A stretch of 64,000 nucleotides of DNA from Arcuatula senhousia (taxonomy: Eukaryota > Mollusca > Bivalvia > Mytilida > Mytilidae): assembly GCA_963971305.1 (NCBI GenBank), contig OZ020308.1, positions 31,277,275 to 31,341,274 on the forward strand, given 5' to 3'. Below are positions 15,401-23,999 of the stretch, one piece after another (within the stretch, counting starts at the first letter, position 1; each line of letters begins with the position of its first letter). The notes beneath the pieces are model-generated. The model searched no databases. It was given only the letters and a program-made list of their open reading frames with translations, and was not told where the DNA came from. The translations under genes and the position numbers were made by a program.

Positions 15401-18400
15401 TACCTTGTATAGTCATTTTTTATGAAATATTTTACCACAAGAATTTCAGTTTAATTCATGCAAATTATTTAACCTTAAGCCTTATTCTTAGCTCATTCAT
15501 GGTAAAAAAAAATATCAAAGTTAAAAATGGCCAGATTTTGTTAATCAGGAATTAAGTGCCCAACAGAACTAAAATAAAATCCCACCCTGATGCTGTATAC
15601 CAAATATCAAGAGGCAGTGATAAGTAGGTGCTGAGGAAACTGTTACTGGTACAAAAAATTCTTATTGTATATAGTGTGTTCGTCCGTCTGTTCATCTGTC
15701 CCATTAATGTTGCCAGATGGGGCATTATGTCTTATGGACATATCCTTATTTTCTTAAAAGTTTTAGTTAAAGTCACTTTACTGATTTTTCCTGACTTATG
15801 ACATTTAAATTCAAAGATACTCCTTTTTAGCTCACCTGACCCGAAGGGTCATGTGAGCTATTGTCATCACTTGGCGTCCGTCCGTCGTCCGTCGTCCGTA
15901 AACTTTTTAAAACGTTAACTCCTCTGACACCATAAGTCCAATTGCAACCAAACTTGGTATGGTTGTTCATTAGCATTCGGTGCTTAGAACTGATGTGGGG
16001 ATTTTTGATTCGTCGTAAAACATGGCCGCCATGGCTAAAAATAGAACATAGGGGTAAAATGCAGTTTTTTGCAAATAACTCAAAAACGGCTACAGATATC
16101 AAAATTCTGGCATAGGGTAAAAGTGATCAACACCTTAAGATCTACCTACCCTGAAATTTTGAAGAAAATCCAACGACCCATGTAGGAGTTATTGCCCTTT
16201 TTGTGGATTTTTTGCAAATTTTGCACCTGTTTAGCTCAATATCTTGAAAACTATACTAGATATTTAAGAAATTTAAATTGCATATTGTTAAGCACATCAA
16301 GATCTACAAAATATGAAACAGGGTCAACGTTGTAGGACCTTTCCTTTTAGGAGTTATTGCCCTTAGAACGTCAAAATTTAGCATTTTAACAGCATTTCCT
16401 CATTACATTGAAAACGTTAACTCCTCTGACACTTTAAGTCCAAATGGAACCAAACTTGGTACAGTTGTTTATTAGCATTAGGTGTATAGAACTGGTGTGG
16501 GGATTTTTGATTGGTTGTAAAACATGGCCGCTGTGGCTAAAAATAGAACATAGGGGAAAAAGGCAGTTTTTTGCAAATAACTCTAAAACGGTGACAGATT
16601 TCAAAATTTTGATTGGGAACAAAAGTGATCAGCACCTCAAGATCTACCAGCTCTGATATTTTGAAGAAAATCCAACAACTCATGAAGGAGTTATTGCCCT
16701 TTTTGTGGATTTTTTGCAAATTTTGCACCTGTTTAGCTCAATATCTTGAAAACTATACTAGATATTTAAGAAATTTAAATTGCATATTGTTAAGCACATC
16801 AAGATCTACAAAATATGTAACAGGGTCAACGTTGTAGGACCTTTCCTTTTAGGAGTTATTGCCCTTAGAACGTCAAAATTTAGCATTTTAACAGCATTTC
16901 CTCATTACATTGAAAACGTTAACTCCTCTGACACTTTAAGTCCAAATGGAACCAAACTTGGTATAGTTGTTTATTAGCATTAGGTGTATAGAACTGGTGT
17001 GGGGATTTTTGATTGGTTGTAAAACATGGCCGCTGTGGCTAAAAATAGAACATAGGGGAAAAAGGCAGTTTTTTGCAAATAACTCTAAAACGGTGACAGA
17101 TTTCAAAATTTTGATTGGGAACAAAAGTGATCAGCACCTCAAGATCTACCAGCTCTGATATTTTGAAGAAAATCCAACAACTCATGAAGGAGTTATTGCC
17201 CTTTTTGTGGATTTTTTGCAAATTTTGCACCTGTTTAGCTCAATATCTTGAAAACTATACTAGATATTTAAGAAATTTAAATTGCATATTGTTAAGCACA
17301 TCAAGATCTACAAAATATGTAATAGGGTCAACGTTGTAGGACCCTTCCTTTTAGGAGTTATTGCCCTTAGAACGTCAAAATTTAGCATTTTAACAGCATT
17401 TCCTCATTACATTGAAAACGTTAACTCCTCTGACACTTTAAGTCCAAATGGAACCAAACTTGGTATAGTTGTTTATTAGCATTAGGTGTATAGAACTGAT
17501 GTGGAGATTTTTGATTCGTCGTAAAACATGGCCTCTGTGGCTAAAAATAGAACATAGGGGTAAATGGCAGTTTTTTGCAAATAACTCGAAAACGGTGACA
17601 GATTTCAAAATTTTGATTGGGAACAAAAGTGATCAGCACCTCAAGATCTACCAGCTCTGAAATTTTGAAGAAAATCCAACAACCCATGTAGGATTTATTG
17701 CCCTTTTTGTGGATTTTTTGCAAATTTTGCACCTGTTTAGCTCAATATCTTGAAAACTATACAAGATATTTGTGAAATTTAAATTGCATTTTGTTAAGCT
17801 CATCAAGATCTATAAAATTTGTAACAGGGTCAACATTGTAGGACCTTTCCTTTGAGGAGTTATTGCCCTTGGAACGTTAAAATTGAGCATTTTAACTGCA
17901 TTTCCATATATTGAAAAAAATGTTAACTCCTATGACACTTTAAGTCCAAATGGAACCAAACTTGGTATTATTGCTTATTATTATTAGGTGTATAGAACTG
18001 TAGTGGGGATTTTTGATTGGTTGTAAAACATGGCCGCTGTGGCTAAATATAGAACATTAGGTTAAACTGCATTTTTTTGCAAATAACTCAAAAAGGGTGA
18101 CAGATTTTTAGATTTTGAACAAAAGTGATCACCACCTTTAGATCCACCATATTGTCAGATGACCCCCTTAATATGACCCTTTCAATGTTAAATAGATTTT
18201 GCCTTATAACCTTTACTTCAGGCACATTTGTCAGGTGAGCGATTCAGGCTCCTGGGAGCCTCTTGTCTTCTATTGAAAGAAAAAAATCTTTATGTTGATA
18301 TTTTAATTTTTTTTTTTGGTAGACAAAGTATGTGGATATCCTCTGCATCAATAGATATTATGCTTGGTACTCTGATTGTGGCCATACTGAGTTGATACAG

Positions 18401-20881
18401 AAACAACTGGAATATGATTTTACTTCCTGGAGAAAAAAACTCAATGTTCCAATAATAGTAACAGAATATGGAGCAGATACTGTGGCAGGATTACATCAGG
18501 TCTATTTATAGTTTAAATATCATTCTGTGAATGGCTATTGTGTATATTAATAGACGATATTGAGATGTGGAATAAGTGTACGCGACACAACAAACATAAA
18601 CAAACAGCAATTAAAAAAATCACAATGGAAAACAGCAAGCAGTCTTCAACATGACCATAGGTCACTGCTTACCGTCTTGCATTGGCCCAAGACTTATAAT
18701 ACAATACAAAAGTTTCAAAACCCATCCCTAAATCATCAACTAAAGACCCAATTCTTGACATAAAACAGTTAACACAGAATGACAAGGACAAACAAAGGCT
18801 TTGGCAAAGTTTCCTGGCTTAGGACAGGCACATATAAAAATATGGAGGGGTTAAACTAGTTTTTTGGATAGGGAAACAATTTTAAAATAGAAGTATTAGA
18901 CAATTGTTATTGCCAACCATTGAAACTTGCAGTGCATATACTTTGTATTAATTCTGTCCCAATTCTGTCCATCCAGCTGATTTCTTGGAAGTTGGAAGTT
19001 GAATATTAATGAAATTTTGCACTCATGTATATGATAAGAAGAACAAAACATTGAAGCAAAAGTTATACAAAAAAGAGAAGAATATTTGACAAGATGGTCA
19101 TCAGTGTCTCAGGAGACCCATTTATGTGTTTGTTTAGGGAGAATATTTTTTAGGAGTGTTTGTTGCAGCAACCTTAATTTTAACATCTACATGCCTTGCT
19201 ACCAACTGCATAAAATTTAAATAAAATTTTCATCAAATCTTATCAGTTTGTGCTGAAGACACGATAATATAACCCTCAGTCCACCAACGTTCCCCTGAGG
19301 CAAATGATAAGGTCCCATTCAACTTAATGAAGCATATTCTAAATTTACTTCAGACCTTTACAGAATCATATTTCTTGACCATTGTAAAATTAATATATTT
19401 GGAATCATTTTCTGGAAAAGATTGGTTCTTAACCAAAAGTTTTTTTAGCTAGGTATTATATGTATTGGTTATTTGGACAAGTTGTCCAAAATTTTGCGGT
19501 TTCTAAGAATAGACTTGTCTACCAATTAAAGAATCACCAAAATACAGTAATTAAGTCTTGTTCTAGTATTTTTCAATAAAAATTTTATAAATCTATGATG
19601 GTAAGTGTCCACAGTGGCAGACAACAAGTACATTTTTATGAATCTACAAAAAATGTAACATTTTCTTAGTATTTAAAAAGAGGCAAAGAGGCACCAATGG
19701 GGCATTCAAGTGTCAAAAGTCCCAAAGGGCAACGACGAGACCAGTAAACGCATAATAAAACAAAACACAAAATCAACGGAACTCAGGTGCTCCAGAAGAG
19801 TAAGCAGTTCCTGTCTGCTATCATGGCTATAGCACACCCGTAGTGTTGCTAATTTCCAATTCAGTGTGTCAAAACTGGTAAAGGAAGACAAAACAAATTT
19901 CTATGACAAACCAACATCTACACTCAATTTTGTCCCCATAAGAAAAGGAAATTAATTAACTAAAGTGTTTAAATTAGTTAAGTTTCATCAAATAACTTTA
20001 TTTTTTATTTTTAGGATCCATCATTTGTATTCACAGAAGAATATCAAGTTGAGTTTCTGACAGAATATCATAAAACATTTGATAAATTTAGAAAGATGTA
20101 TTTAGCAGGTGAAATGCCATGGAATTTTGCAGATTTTATGACCAAACAAGGTATTAGAAATGTTATTGGTAATAACTATTACACACAGTTACACTTTGTT
20201 TGTGTTATAACCCCAATTGTAAGAGAGAGAGAGAGAGCTGTATTTATGCAATCACCTTGTCTTTTTATACATATATCGGTCTGTATGTCCATTACAAAAT
20301 TTTATACACTGATTTCTCAGCTTTCACTGAAGGAATTTATTTCAAATTTAGTACACAGCTATTAACAATTAGCATAATGAGTTGTACTGTGCCTCTCTTT
20401 TTCCAGGCCAGTCAGTCATCTCCTTTTTATTCTCTGAGGTGACGGACTGTTTTAAGTGTCAATAATGAAAAAAAAAAAATCCTGATAGATTTCTCAGCAC
20501 TTCTGAAGTGATTGATTTCAAATTTCATACACAGCTGTTAAGCCTAATGATTTGTACTTTGCCACTGCTTTCCATGTCTGCTAGTCATTTACTTAAGGTT
20601 TTCTAAGCCGACTTAGATTATTTTAAAAGGTTTTGGTTAGATTTTTCATCTTTTACCAAACCTTAAGCATTTTAAGCATGAAGAATGTGCCTCCCTTTTA
20701 CTTGTTCGAATTTTTCAACAATAAATGGTATATGTTATTCTTATTTCTCTTTTTAGATATCACTAGGGTAGTAGGTAACAGAAAGGGACTATTTACTCGT
20801 CAGCGACAGCCAAAGATGTCCGCCCATCTCATGAAAAAGCGCTATGAATCCATCATGAATGAGACTTTACCTATCTTTTGA
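318..20881 (+). CDS. GUSB: beta-glucuronidase, 11 exons visible, 5'-partial
   Basis: Lysosomal glycoside hydrolase family 2 enzyme that removes terminal beta-D-glucuronic acid from glycosaminoglycans and glucuronides. Joining 318-494, 1266-1444, 3518-3660, 6216-6415, 9015-9155, 10929-11104, 12878-13027, 14876-14963, 18323-18499, 20015-20150 and 20757-20881 gives one open frame of 563 residues with GT-AG introns throughout. From family knowledge, the order is jelly-roll sugar-binding domain (exons 1-3 visible), immunoglobulin-like domain (exons 4-5) and TIM barrel (exons 5-11). The acid/base Glu is residue 376 of the visible protein (codon 12987-12989, in WSVANEP). The nucleophile is Glu466 (codon 18464-18466, in TEYGAD). 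The N-x-K carboxylate-recognition motif is GNRKG in the last exon. Human GUSB is 651 residues, so about 80 N-terminal residues including the signal peptide should lie to the left. No frameshift or stop was seen, so it is probably functional. Confidence 0.95.
495..1265 (+). other. GUSB intron, nothing recognised
   Basis: AT-rich intron between a gtatgt donor and a ttttttcag acceptor. I see no element termini, no tandem repeat and no credible exon. A 74-codon open frame at 834-1058 has no recognisable similarity and lacks splice support. Confidence 0.6.
1266..1444 (+). CDS. GUSB: GUSB visible exon 2 (sugar-binding domain)
   Basis: Encodes residues 60-118 plus two bases of 119: [19 protein letters not shown], then [16 protein letters not shown], closely parallel to vertebrate WVNG...GGYLPFE and NNTLTPTTLPPGTIQY. 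The NNT is a potential N-glycosylation site. The acceptor ends at 1265 and the donor gtaaga begins at 1445. Confidence 0.94.
2060..2315. mobile_element. short inverted-repeat element (MITE-like)
   Basis: A 256-bp block in a GUSB intron begins AAGGGGGTACccAACAC at 2060 and ends with the inverted counterpart GTGTTcTGTACCCCCTT at 2299-2315. Arms of about 17 bp with two mismatches and no coding capacity suggest a non-autonomous DNA transposon. The target-site duplication is not clear, so the superfamily is left open. Confidence 0.6.
3518..3660 (+). CDS. GUSB: GUSB visible exon 3
   Basis: Completes the split Arg codon, then encodes [19 protein letters not shown] and the [14 protein letters not shown] strand (vertebrate: [28 protein letters not shown]). 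The acceptor is tttccag ending at 3517 and the donor gtacgt starts at 3661. Ends one base into a Gly codon. Confidence 0.95.
3946..4815. mobile_element. TTAA-flanked TIR transposon, non-autonomous, copy 1
   Basis: An 870-bp element bounded by a perfect 16-bp inverted repeat: TTAAAGTAATAATAAA at 3946-3961 and its complement at 4800-4815. A second copy lies inverted at 47401-48248 with the same boundaries. The outermost TTAA could be a target duplication (piggyBac style), with AGTAATAATAAA as the true inverted repeat, or it could be part of the repeat. The inside contains GC-richer conserved blocks (for example around 4147-4200) but only short open frames. It lies in a GUSB intron. Confidence 0.8.
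4951..5660 (+). mobile_element. tandem-cored repeat element, family E copy 1
   Basis: About 700 bp starting TGTCTTGCTGC and ending GGCAGGCGAGACA, an approximate terminal inverted repeat. The core has three units of 174 bp: the phrase 'aggttgatgaaacttggt' begins at 5067, 5241 and 5415. A related copy in the opposite orientation lies at 8342-8979, also in a GUSB intron. No coding capacity. Confidence 0.75.
6216..6415 (+). CDS. GUSB: GUSB visible exon 4 (Ig-like domain)
   Basis: Encodes [10 protein letters not shown] through [16 protein letters not shown] to YMYQLK. It matches the vertebrate LVNYQISVKG and LWWPYLM...YLYSLEV region linking the sugar-binding domain to the barrel. The acceptor is ttatttag ending at 6215 and the donor gtattt starts at 6416, a weaker donor than its neighbours. 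Ends in phase 0. Confidence 0.94.
6656..7957 (+). mobile_element. pearl-like tandem-cored element, copy 1
   Basis: Begins with the 5' hairpin AGCTCACCTGGCC...GGCCATGTGAGCT at 6656-6684, followed by a CGTCGTCCGTCGTC microsatellite, a unique module ('ctcctctgaaac...caaaccatatttggta'), then several core units of about 155-170 bp. Ends with 'caagaccaggttag', the hairpin GGCTCC/GGGAGCC remnant and TTTGTTT. The core near 7690-7830 contains a local inverted stretch. No coding capacity. Resembles bivalve pearl/BIV160-type elements as I remember them. Confidence 0.8.
8342..8979 (-). mobile_element. tandem-cored repeat element, family E copy 2
   Basis: Inverted relative to the copy at 4951-5660. Starts TGTCTCACCTGCCGG and ends GCAGGCGAGACA. 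Contains three reverse-oriented core units with 'ccaagtttcatcaacctagg' phrases near 8538, 8719 and 8895. Its right end is about 35 bp from the splice acceptor of GUSB visible exon 5. Confidence 0.75.
9015..9155 (+). CDS. GUSB: GUSB visible exon 5 (Ig-like / barrel junction)
   Basis: Encodes [21 protein letters not shown] then [10 protein letters not shown], matching vertebrate [32 protein letters not shown], where the TIM barrel begins. The Asn before Lys in the vertebrate HGVNKHED is Pro here; this position varies in the family (Gly-Arg in E. coli GusA). Acceptor tttttatacag ends at 9014; donor gtaagt begins at 9156. Both boundaries are phase 0. Confidence 0.95.
9658..10381. mobile_element. 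Tc1/mariner-like MITE
   Basis: A 724-bp element with terminal inverted repeats of about 24 bp (CAGTGAAAACTGTCCAAACC at 9658; complement ending CACTG at 10381), flanked by TA on both sides (9656-9657 and 10382-10383). The TA duplication and CAGTG terminus fit Tc1/mariner-type insertion. Both ends also contain a similar block in direct orientation ('gaaccctgac...aaacc...gaacaaat...tcaagtccc'). No transposase frame. Confidence 0.75.
10929..11104 (+). CDS. GUSB: GUSB visible exon 6 (barrel, GH2 signature 1)
   Basis: Encodes [59 protein letters not shown]. This is the glycosyl hydrolase family 2 signature 1 region (vertebrate [16 protein letters not shown]...GIVVIDECPGVG). The usual Asn two residues before the RTSHYP arginine is Thr, and DEC is DES. 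Acceptor tttgatag ends at 10928; donor gtaggt starts at 11105. Confidence 0.94.
11118..11326. mobile_element. short MITE, family Z copy 1
   Basis: About 209 bp just inside a GUSB intron, 13 bp after the donor. Starts TACGGTGGTTTCATT and ends with the inverted counterpart AATGAATCTAAAGTA. Internal mirrored phrases 'ttcatggttttcgtgg' and 'ccacgaatattggtacccacgaaaat' match the copies at 14010-14814, 57778-57988 and 60015-60184. Confidence 0.65.
12057..12389. mobile_element. inverted-repeat element with arms of about 50 bp
   Basis: Left arm 12057-12112 (ATTCCCTATTTTCATAAACA then GTGAGTTACCTCCCATT) is mirrored by the right arm ending ACAGGGAAT at 12389 (GGGAGATAACTCACAATATA). Arms pair over about 50 bp with scattered mismatches; the centre is AT-rich and non-coding. 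Probably a MITE in a GUSB intron. Confidence 0.65.
12878..13027 (+). CDS. GUSB: GUSB visible exon 7 (acid/base Glu, GH2 signature 2)
   Basis: Encodes [20 protein letters not shown] then [18 protein letters not shown]. The segment [15 protein letters not shown] fits the GH2 signature 2 pattern, ending in the catalytic acid/base Glu (codon 12987-12989; human Glu451). NES is a potential N-glycosylation site. The acceptor is tttctag ending at 12877 and the donor gtaaat begins at 13028. Confidence 0.96.
13883..13941. repeat. small composite palindrome
   Basis: TATCACGGCaaGTATCAG is mirrored by CTGATACgtaaaGCCGTGATA across a loop of about 20 bases rich in gagcc. Two stems (7 and 9 bp) are separated by unequal spacers. 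It sits in a GUSB intron with no clear element around it. Confidence 0.6.
14010..14814. mobile_element. MITE family Z copy 2, split by a foldback insertion
   Basis: Starts TACTGTGGTTTCATT at 14010 and ends ATGTCTCCACAGTA at 14814, the same family as 11118-11326. Its two halves are separated by the foldback element at 14088-14674, so the composite is about 805 bp instead of about 210 bp. Confidence 0.6.
14088..14674. mobile_element. foldback element nested in MITE Z
   Basis: Arms GACTAGAGCCATTAACCCCC (14088) and GAGGGTTCGTGGCTTTAGTC (ending 14674) pair over about 32 bp, including the shared CATATTTGGCCCT core. Near the middle lies a second palindrome, 14329-14429, whose 20-bp GC-rich arms read TGGCGCCACCCcTCGCCCAT and ATGGGCGAaGGGTGGCGCCA. 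No coding capacity. Confidence 0.65.
14876..14963 (+). CDS. GUSB: GUSB visible exon 8
   Basis: Encodes [20 protein letters not shown] through ADNDYV, matching vertebrate VIAHTKSLDPSRPVTFVSN in the TIM barrel. The acceptor is tatatttacag ending at 14875; the donor gtaaga starts at 14964. At 88 nt this is the shortest visible exon. Confidence 0.94.
14964..15828 (+). other. GUSB intron segment, nothing recognised
   Basis: AT-rich intronic DNA between the exon 8 donor and the start of a long tandem-cored element. Overlapping open frames on both strands at 15187-15555 have no recognisable similarity and no splice sites that would join them to GUSB. Confidence 0.55.
15829..18266 (+). mobile_element. 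pearl-like element with 502-bp core units, copy 2
   Basis: Begins AGCTCACCTGACC at 15829 with the hairpin partner GGGTCATGTGAGCT, then CGTCCGTCCGTCGTCC. The core repeats with a period of 502 bp: 'aacgttaactcctctgacac' starts at 15911, 16413, 16915 and 17417, with a diverged fifth at 17929. Units 16413-16914 and 16915-17416 are almost identical. Ends at about 18266 with the hairpin GGCTCCTGGGAGCC followed by TCTTGTC. The open frames found within it repeat with the unit and are not genes. Confidence 0.85.
18323..18499 (+). CDS. GUSB: GUSB visible exon 9 (catalytic nucleophile)
   Basis: Encodes [20 protein letters not shown] then [16 protein letters not shown] and [18 protein letters not shown]. 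The Glu of TEYGAD (codon 18464-18466) corresponds to the nucleophile Glu540 of the human enzyme. The RYYAWY stretch contains the active-site Tyr region, with Arg where vertebrates have Ser. The acceptor is tttttggtag ending at 18322; the donor gtctat begins at 18500. Phase 0 at both ends. Confidence 0.96.
19683..19911 (-). repeat. dispersed repeat family R, copy 1
   Basis: 'gaggcaccaatggggcattc' and 'gctccagaagagtaagcagt' recur in related form at 44115-44415 (same orientation) and, reversed, at 44645-44836 and 56083-56293. The minus strand reads [20 protein letters not shown] and [13 protein letters not shown], similar to the 44-kb copy's translation. It is in a GUSB intron; transposon class unknown. 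Confidence 0.7.
20015..20150 (+). CDS. GUSB: GUSB visible exon 10
   Basis: Encodes [20 protein letters not shown] through [14 protein letters not shown], matching vertebrate DPPLMFTEEYQ...[15 protein letters not shown]. The acceptor is ttttttattttttag ending at 20014; the donor gtatta starts at 20151. Ends one base into the next codon. Confidence 0.95.
20757..20881 (+). CDS. GUSB: GUSB last exon
   Basis: Completes an Asp codon, then encodes [20 protein letters not shown] through [14 protein letters not shown] and a TGA stop at 20879-20881. GN-R-K is the N-x-K motif that reads the glucuronate carboxylate in beta-glucuronidases. NET is a potential glycosylation site. The C-terminus is shorter than in human GUSB, where a C-terminal propeptide is removed. 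Confidence 0.95.
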
Positions 20882-21148
20882 TATTCTCTAAACTTAATAA
20901 GAATTCCAGTGTCTTTCATAAAAAAGGAGAGGATCTCTATAGTCTAAATATTTAAATCATAACTGTATTACATTCTGGACAATAATGTCTGAAATAATAA
21001 GATCATAACAAGGACTTCCTTCAAGACAGCCATTAAGAGATATTATATGTCTTTCACTACAGCACAGAGCATGTGTAACATAAAATAGTGTCCGCTGTGA
21101 AATATTGTCTTGAGTGGCATTCACTCCTATGATGAAGTCCAAGGACTG

Positions 21149-21154
21149 AATAAA
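21149..21154 (+). promoter_or_regulatory. candidate GUSB polyadenylation signal
   Basis: AATAAA about 270 bp after the GUSB stop codon. A second AATAAA lies at 21638-21643, inside the foldback element. Either could end the transcript. Confidence 0.45.
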
Positions 21155-21269
21155 ACGCTTAAGAGATATGAAATTTTGTCCTCTAGATTTTTCAGTGTTA
21201 AGTATGGCAGGGTGGATAAAATTTCATAGGACACTATTTTGCTTTACACATGGACATAGAAATGCTTGG

Positions 21270-21782
21270 TGTAACGTCGTTGCATTGTTACGTATGTTTA
21301 GAATTGTATAGGCATTTTTATTTTGTGGATGTGAAAAGTTAATGAGACCAAAATCGGTATGTAAATCCTTATAACATTTAAGATAGTAGTAATTGTAATA
21401 CTATTTATTGATTTAAGAAAAGTAGTTTTCATATAAATCATTAAATAACTTTATTTACGATTTAACCACAATTTAAGATTTGAACTTTGGATACTTGTAA
21501 TTTATTGAAGACGTATATAGCTGTTATTTGCGTTTATGTATATACTTTTATGTGTATTATTGTATTTATTTGGTGTTTCTCCAATTTTTAGAGAATCGCC
21601 GCCACCACTGCATAGACTGCAATGTATTATTACGATGAATAAATATATAGAAAAGGCGCATTCTCATAATTAGTTTTTATTTCCACAACAATTCTCAATT
21701 TTGGTCTCATTAACTTTTCACGTCCACAAAATAAAAATGCCCATACAATTCTCAACATACGTAACAATGCAACGATGTTACA
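21270..21782. mobile_element. foldback element in the GUSB 3' flank
   Basis: Left arm 21270-21355 (starts TGTAACGTCGTTGCATTGTT) and right arm 21697-21782 (ends AACAATGCAACGATGTTACA) are inverted copies over about 86 bp with few mismatches. The 340-bp centre is AT-rich and non-coding. Probably a foldback/MITE-type element just downstream of, or within, the GUSB 3' UTR. Confidence 0.75.
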
Positions 21783-23999
21783 CTAAGGAAAAAAGGGGAA
21801 AAACATTACAATAGTTTGCCGTTACTTGATCTTCTACATGTATAAAAATGAGGAATAATGAACAAATATCATAAACTTGAAAATAAGAATGTAAAAATAG
21901 TTCTTACACTGGGCATCTGTTGATTAGTCAATCACGCTTTTGTTAGCGTACCATGCAGACAATTCATAACAGATGTTTGTGAAACTCATAACTTATCAAG
22001 ACCTTGGACAATTTTAGTTTTCTGTACTATGCTGCTATTTTTAACTCACCTCACGAAAGTGAGGGGGCTTATGTGATACTCCTGGCGTTGGCGTCCGCAC
22101 CCACTTTCAGAAGAATGGTCAAAGTCCAATCCTGCCTACTGACAAAAATCACATCATCTAAAGTGGTATGGTAGGTGCACCTAGAGATTCTTAGCAATAT
22201 GCTTGCTTTATATGCTGGCTGTAACCTCATTTTGTATGGATGAGCACTTTAAATTTTGAAAAGTAAAAGTCAATTCCCACATACTGACAATAATGCAAAA
22301 CAAGGTGAGCTTTGTTATGGATAGATTACCTATGTGTTTATTTAAATCAATGTAAAATTTCCTATTCATTTGGAATCAAATAAAATGGTAAGGTTTGCCT
22401 GGCCCACAAAAATCGCGGTACTCCACTAGCGTGACTAGGATAAAACTTTTACAGTATTAACAGTATGTAAACCACACTCTGCACCTGTTGCAAAGCTCCT
22501 TCTTGCTTTTTTTATCTTGCAAGTTTACACAGAGTGCATGAAAGTTAATTTTTGACATGTCCTTTTATGACTGTTTTTTTTTTCAATTTACCGGTATGTG
22601 CATGTAACTATTTGTTTTAATATAGAATGATGCTCACTCTTTGACTTGTAATTTTATTAATTAGATTTATTTCCCTTTGCCTATCACACAGCCTTAACTT
22701 TATTTTTTTTAGTTCATTTCAACTTTTTAATTGTAATGTTATGAAATTTTGGATACTCATTCAAGTTAGTTTTAGTCAATTATGAACATTTATGGCAATC
22801 ACCTTTATATTGATAAATTATATTTATTCCCCTTTGTCGGTAATACAAGAAAGCAGAGCCTCTGATAAATTCAGACACAGACCATGATCATAAATCCTGG
22901 ACTATTGTCACTACTTGACATCGATCATCTGCCTCTCCATCATGCATCTGCTAACTTTTCTTCAATGATTGATGTATATATAGAAAGATAGTTTTATTCA
23001 GATTCATACATTTATCCACAATTTTACAACAATGCAAACATACATTAAATACAGTCATACTCTTATGACATAGTAGTTGCAATTAAACTTGCCATGAATG
23101 CATATAGGCTAAATTGTTAAAATTTAATTGGTAGCCATAAAAAAATGTAGGTTGTGTTTGAACCTGGGATAAGCCTATTAAAGCTCTACAGCTTATTTCC
23201 AATGGGGTCCTTAAATGTACCCTGCTTGATTAGGGTTTTCCTTGGAAATTAAAAGAGCTAGAATTTTCACTCGCATGCTGTTCAACTTTTAATTGAATTA
23301 CATACCAGATAAACAACTAATGTCAGCTGCATGCGTATTTAAAATATTATAGTATAAACCGTTAATTAAAATCATACCTGGTAAACTGACCTGGATGAGT
23401 TCACGAGAGACGAACGAAACTTACCTAGAGTTCACATAAAGCAGCTGGTCTTGGTAAACCATTTGAATGTTTTGTACAGTCAAGAAAACAAGTGAACAAG
23501 GTTGGATGCATTGTAGATTTTCTAATTTTGTGATTTTAATTATTGTATCGCAATATTCGAAACACGATATTTTACCAAAACCATTTTTACGCGAACTCGC
23601 CTATATTATAACTAGGGGTGATAATGGATCGTTAAACGTACACAAAAACAAATAAAGAAAAAAAAACAGTCCAAAATATGTTTAAATTTGACACTATATC
23701 TCATTGTTTTATATTAAAAACAAAATACGACGTATCAGATTTAACTGAAATAAAATATAACAAAAGGTTTCAATATAGAAGAATGAATGCGTATATGTAT
23801 ATAATAGTGACTTAAATCTACTCTAAATACTAGTATACATCTAGTTATATTATAATACATATATGTTTTCTTTTTCGCTATTTGTTTCGTGTGTTTTTTT
23901 GGTAATTTGTAGACTTACCACTTTTGTATTTGTCTTTTTTGGAATTACGGCATTTGATTGCCCAATTGGTACACATTTACTATTATCTGACTGGTTAAA
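21783..23999. other. intergenic, one weak repeat-element head
   Basis: At 22049-22090 'ttttaactcacctcacgaaagtgaggggg' followed by 'ggcgttggcgtccgcaccc' resembles the 5' hairpin plus CGTC-type head of the tandem-cored elements; its end is not clear (perhaps near 22440). The rest is AT-rich DNA with no recognised gene. Confidence 0.5.

Noticed and set aside
15187..15555. Two overlapping 65- and 115-codon frames in a GUSB intron
   Set aside because: Opposite strands of the same low-complexity AT-rich stretch, with no family similarity.
16434..17732. Repeated 62-74 codon frames on both strands
   Set aside because: They recur exactly with the 502-bp repeat period and overlap on both strands, so they are shadows of the tandem core.
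20096..20442. Frames extending past GUSB exon 10
   Set aside because: They read through the donor at 20151 into intron; the homology resumes in phase at 20757.
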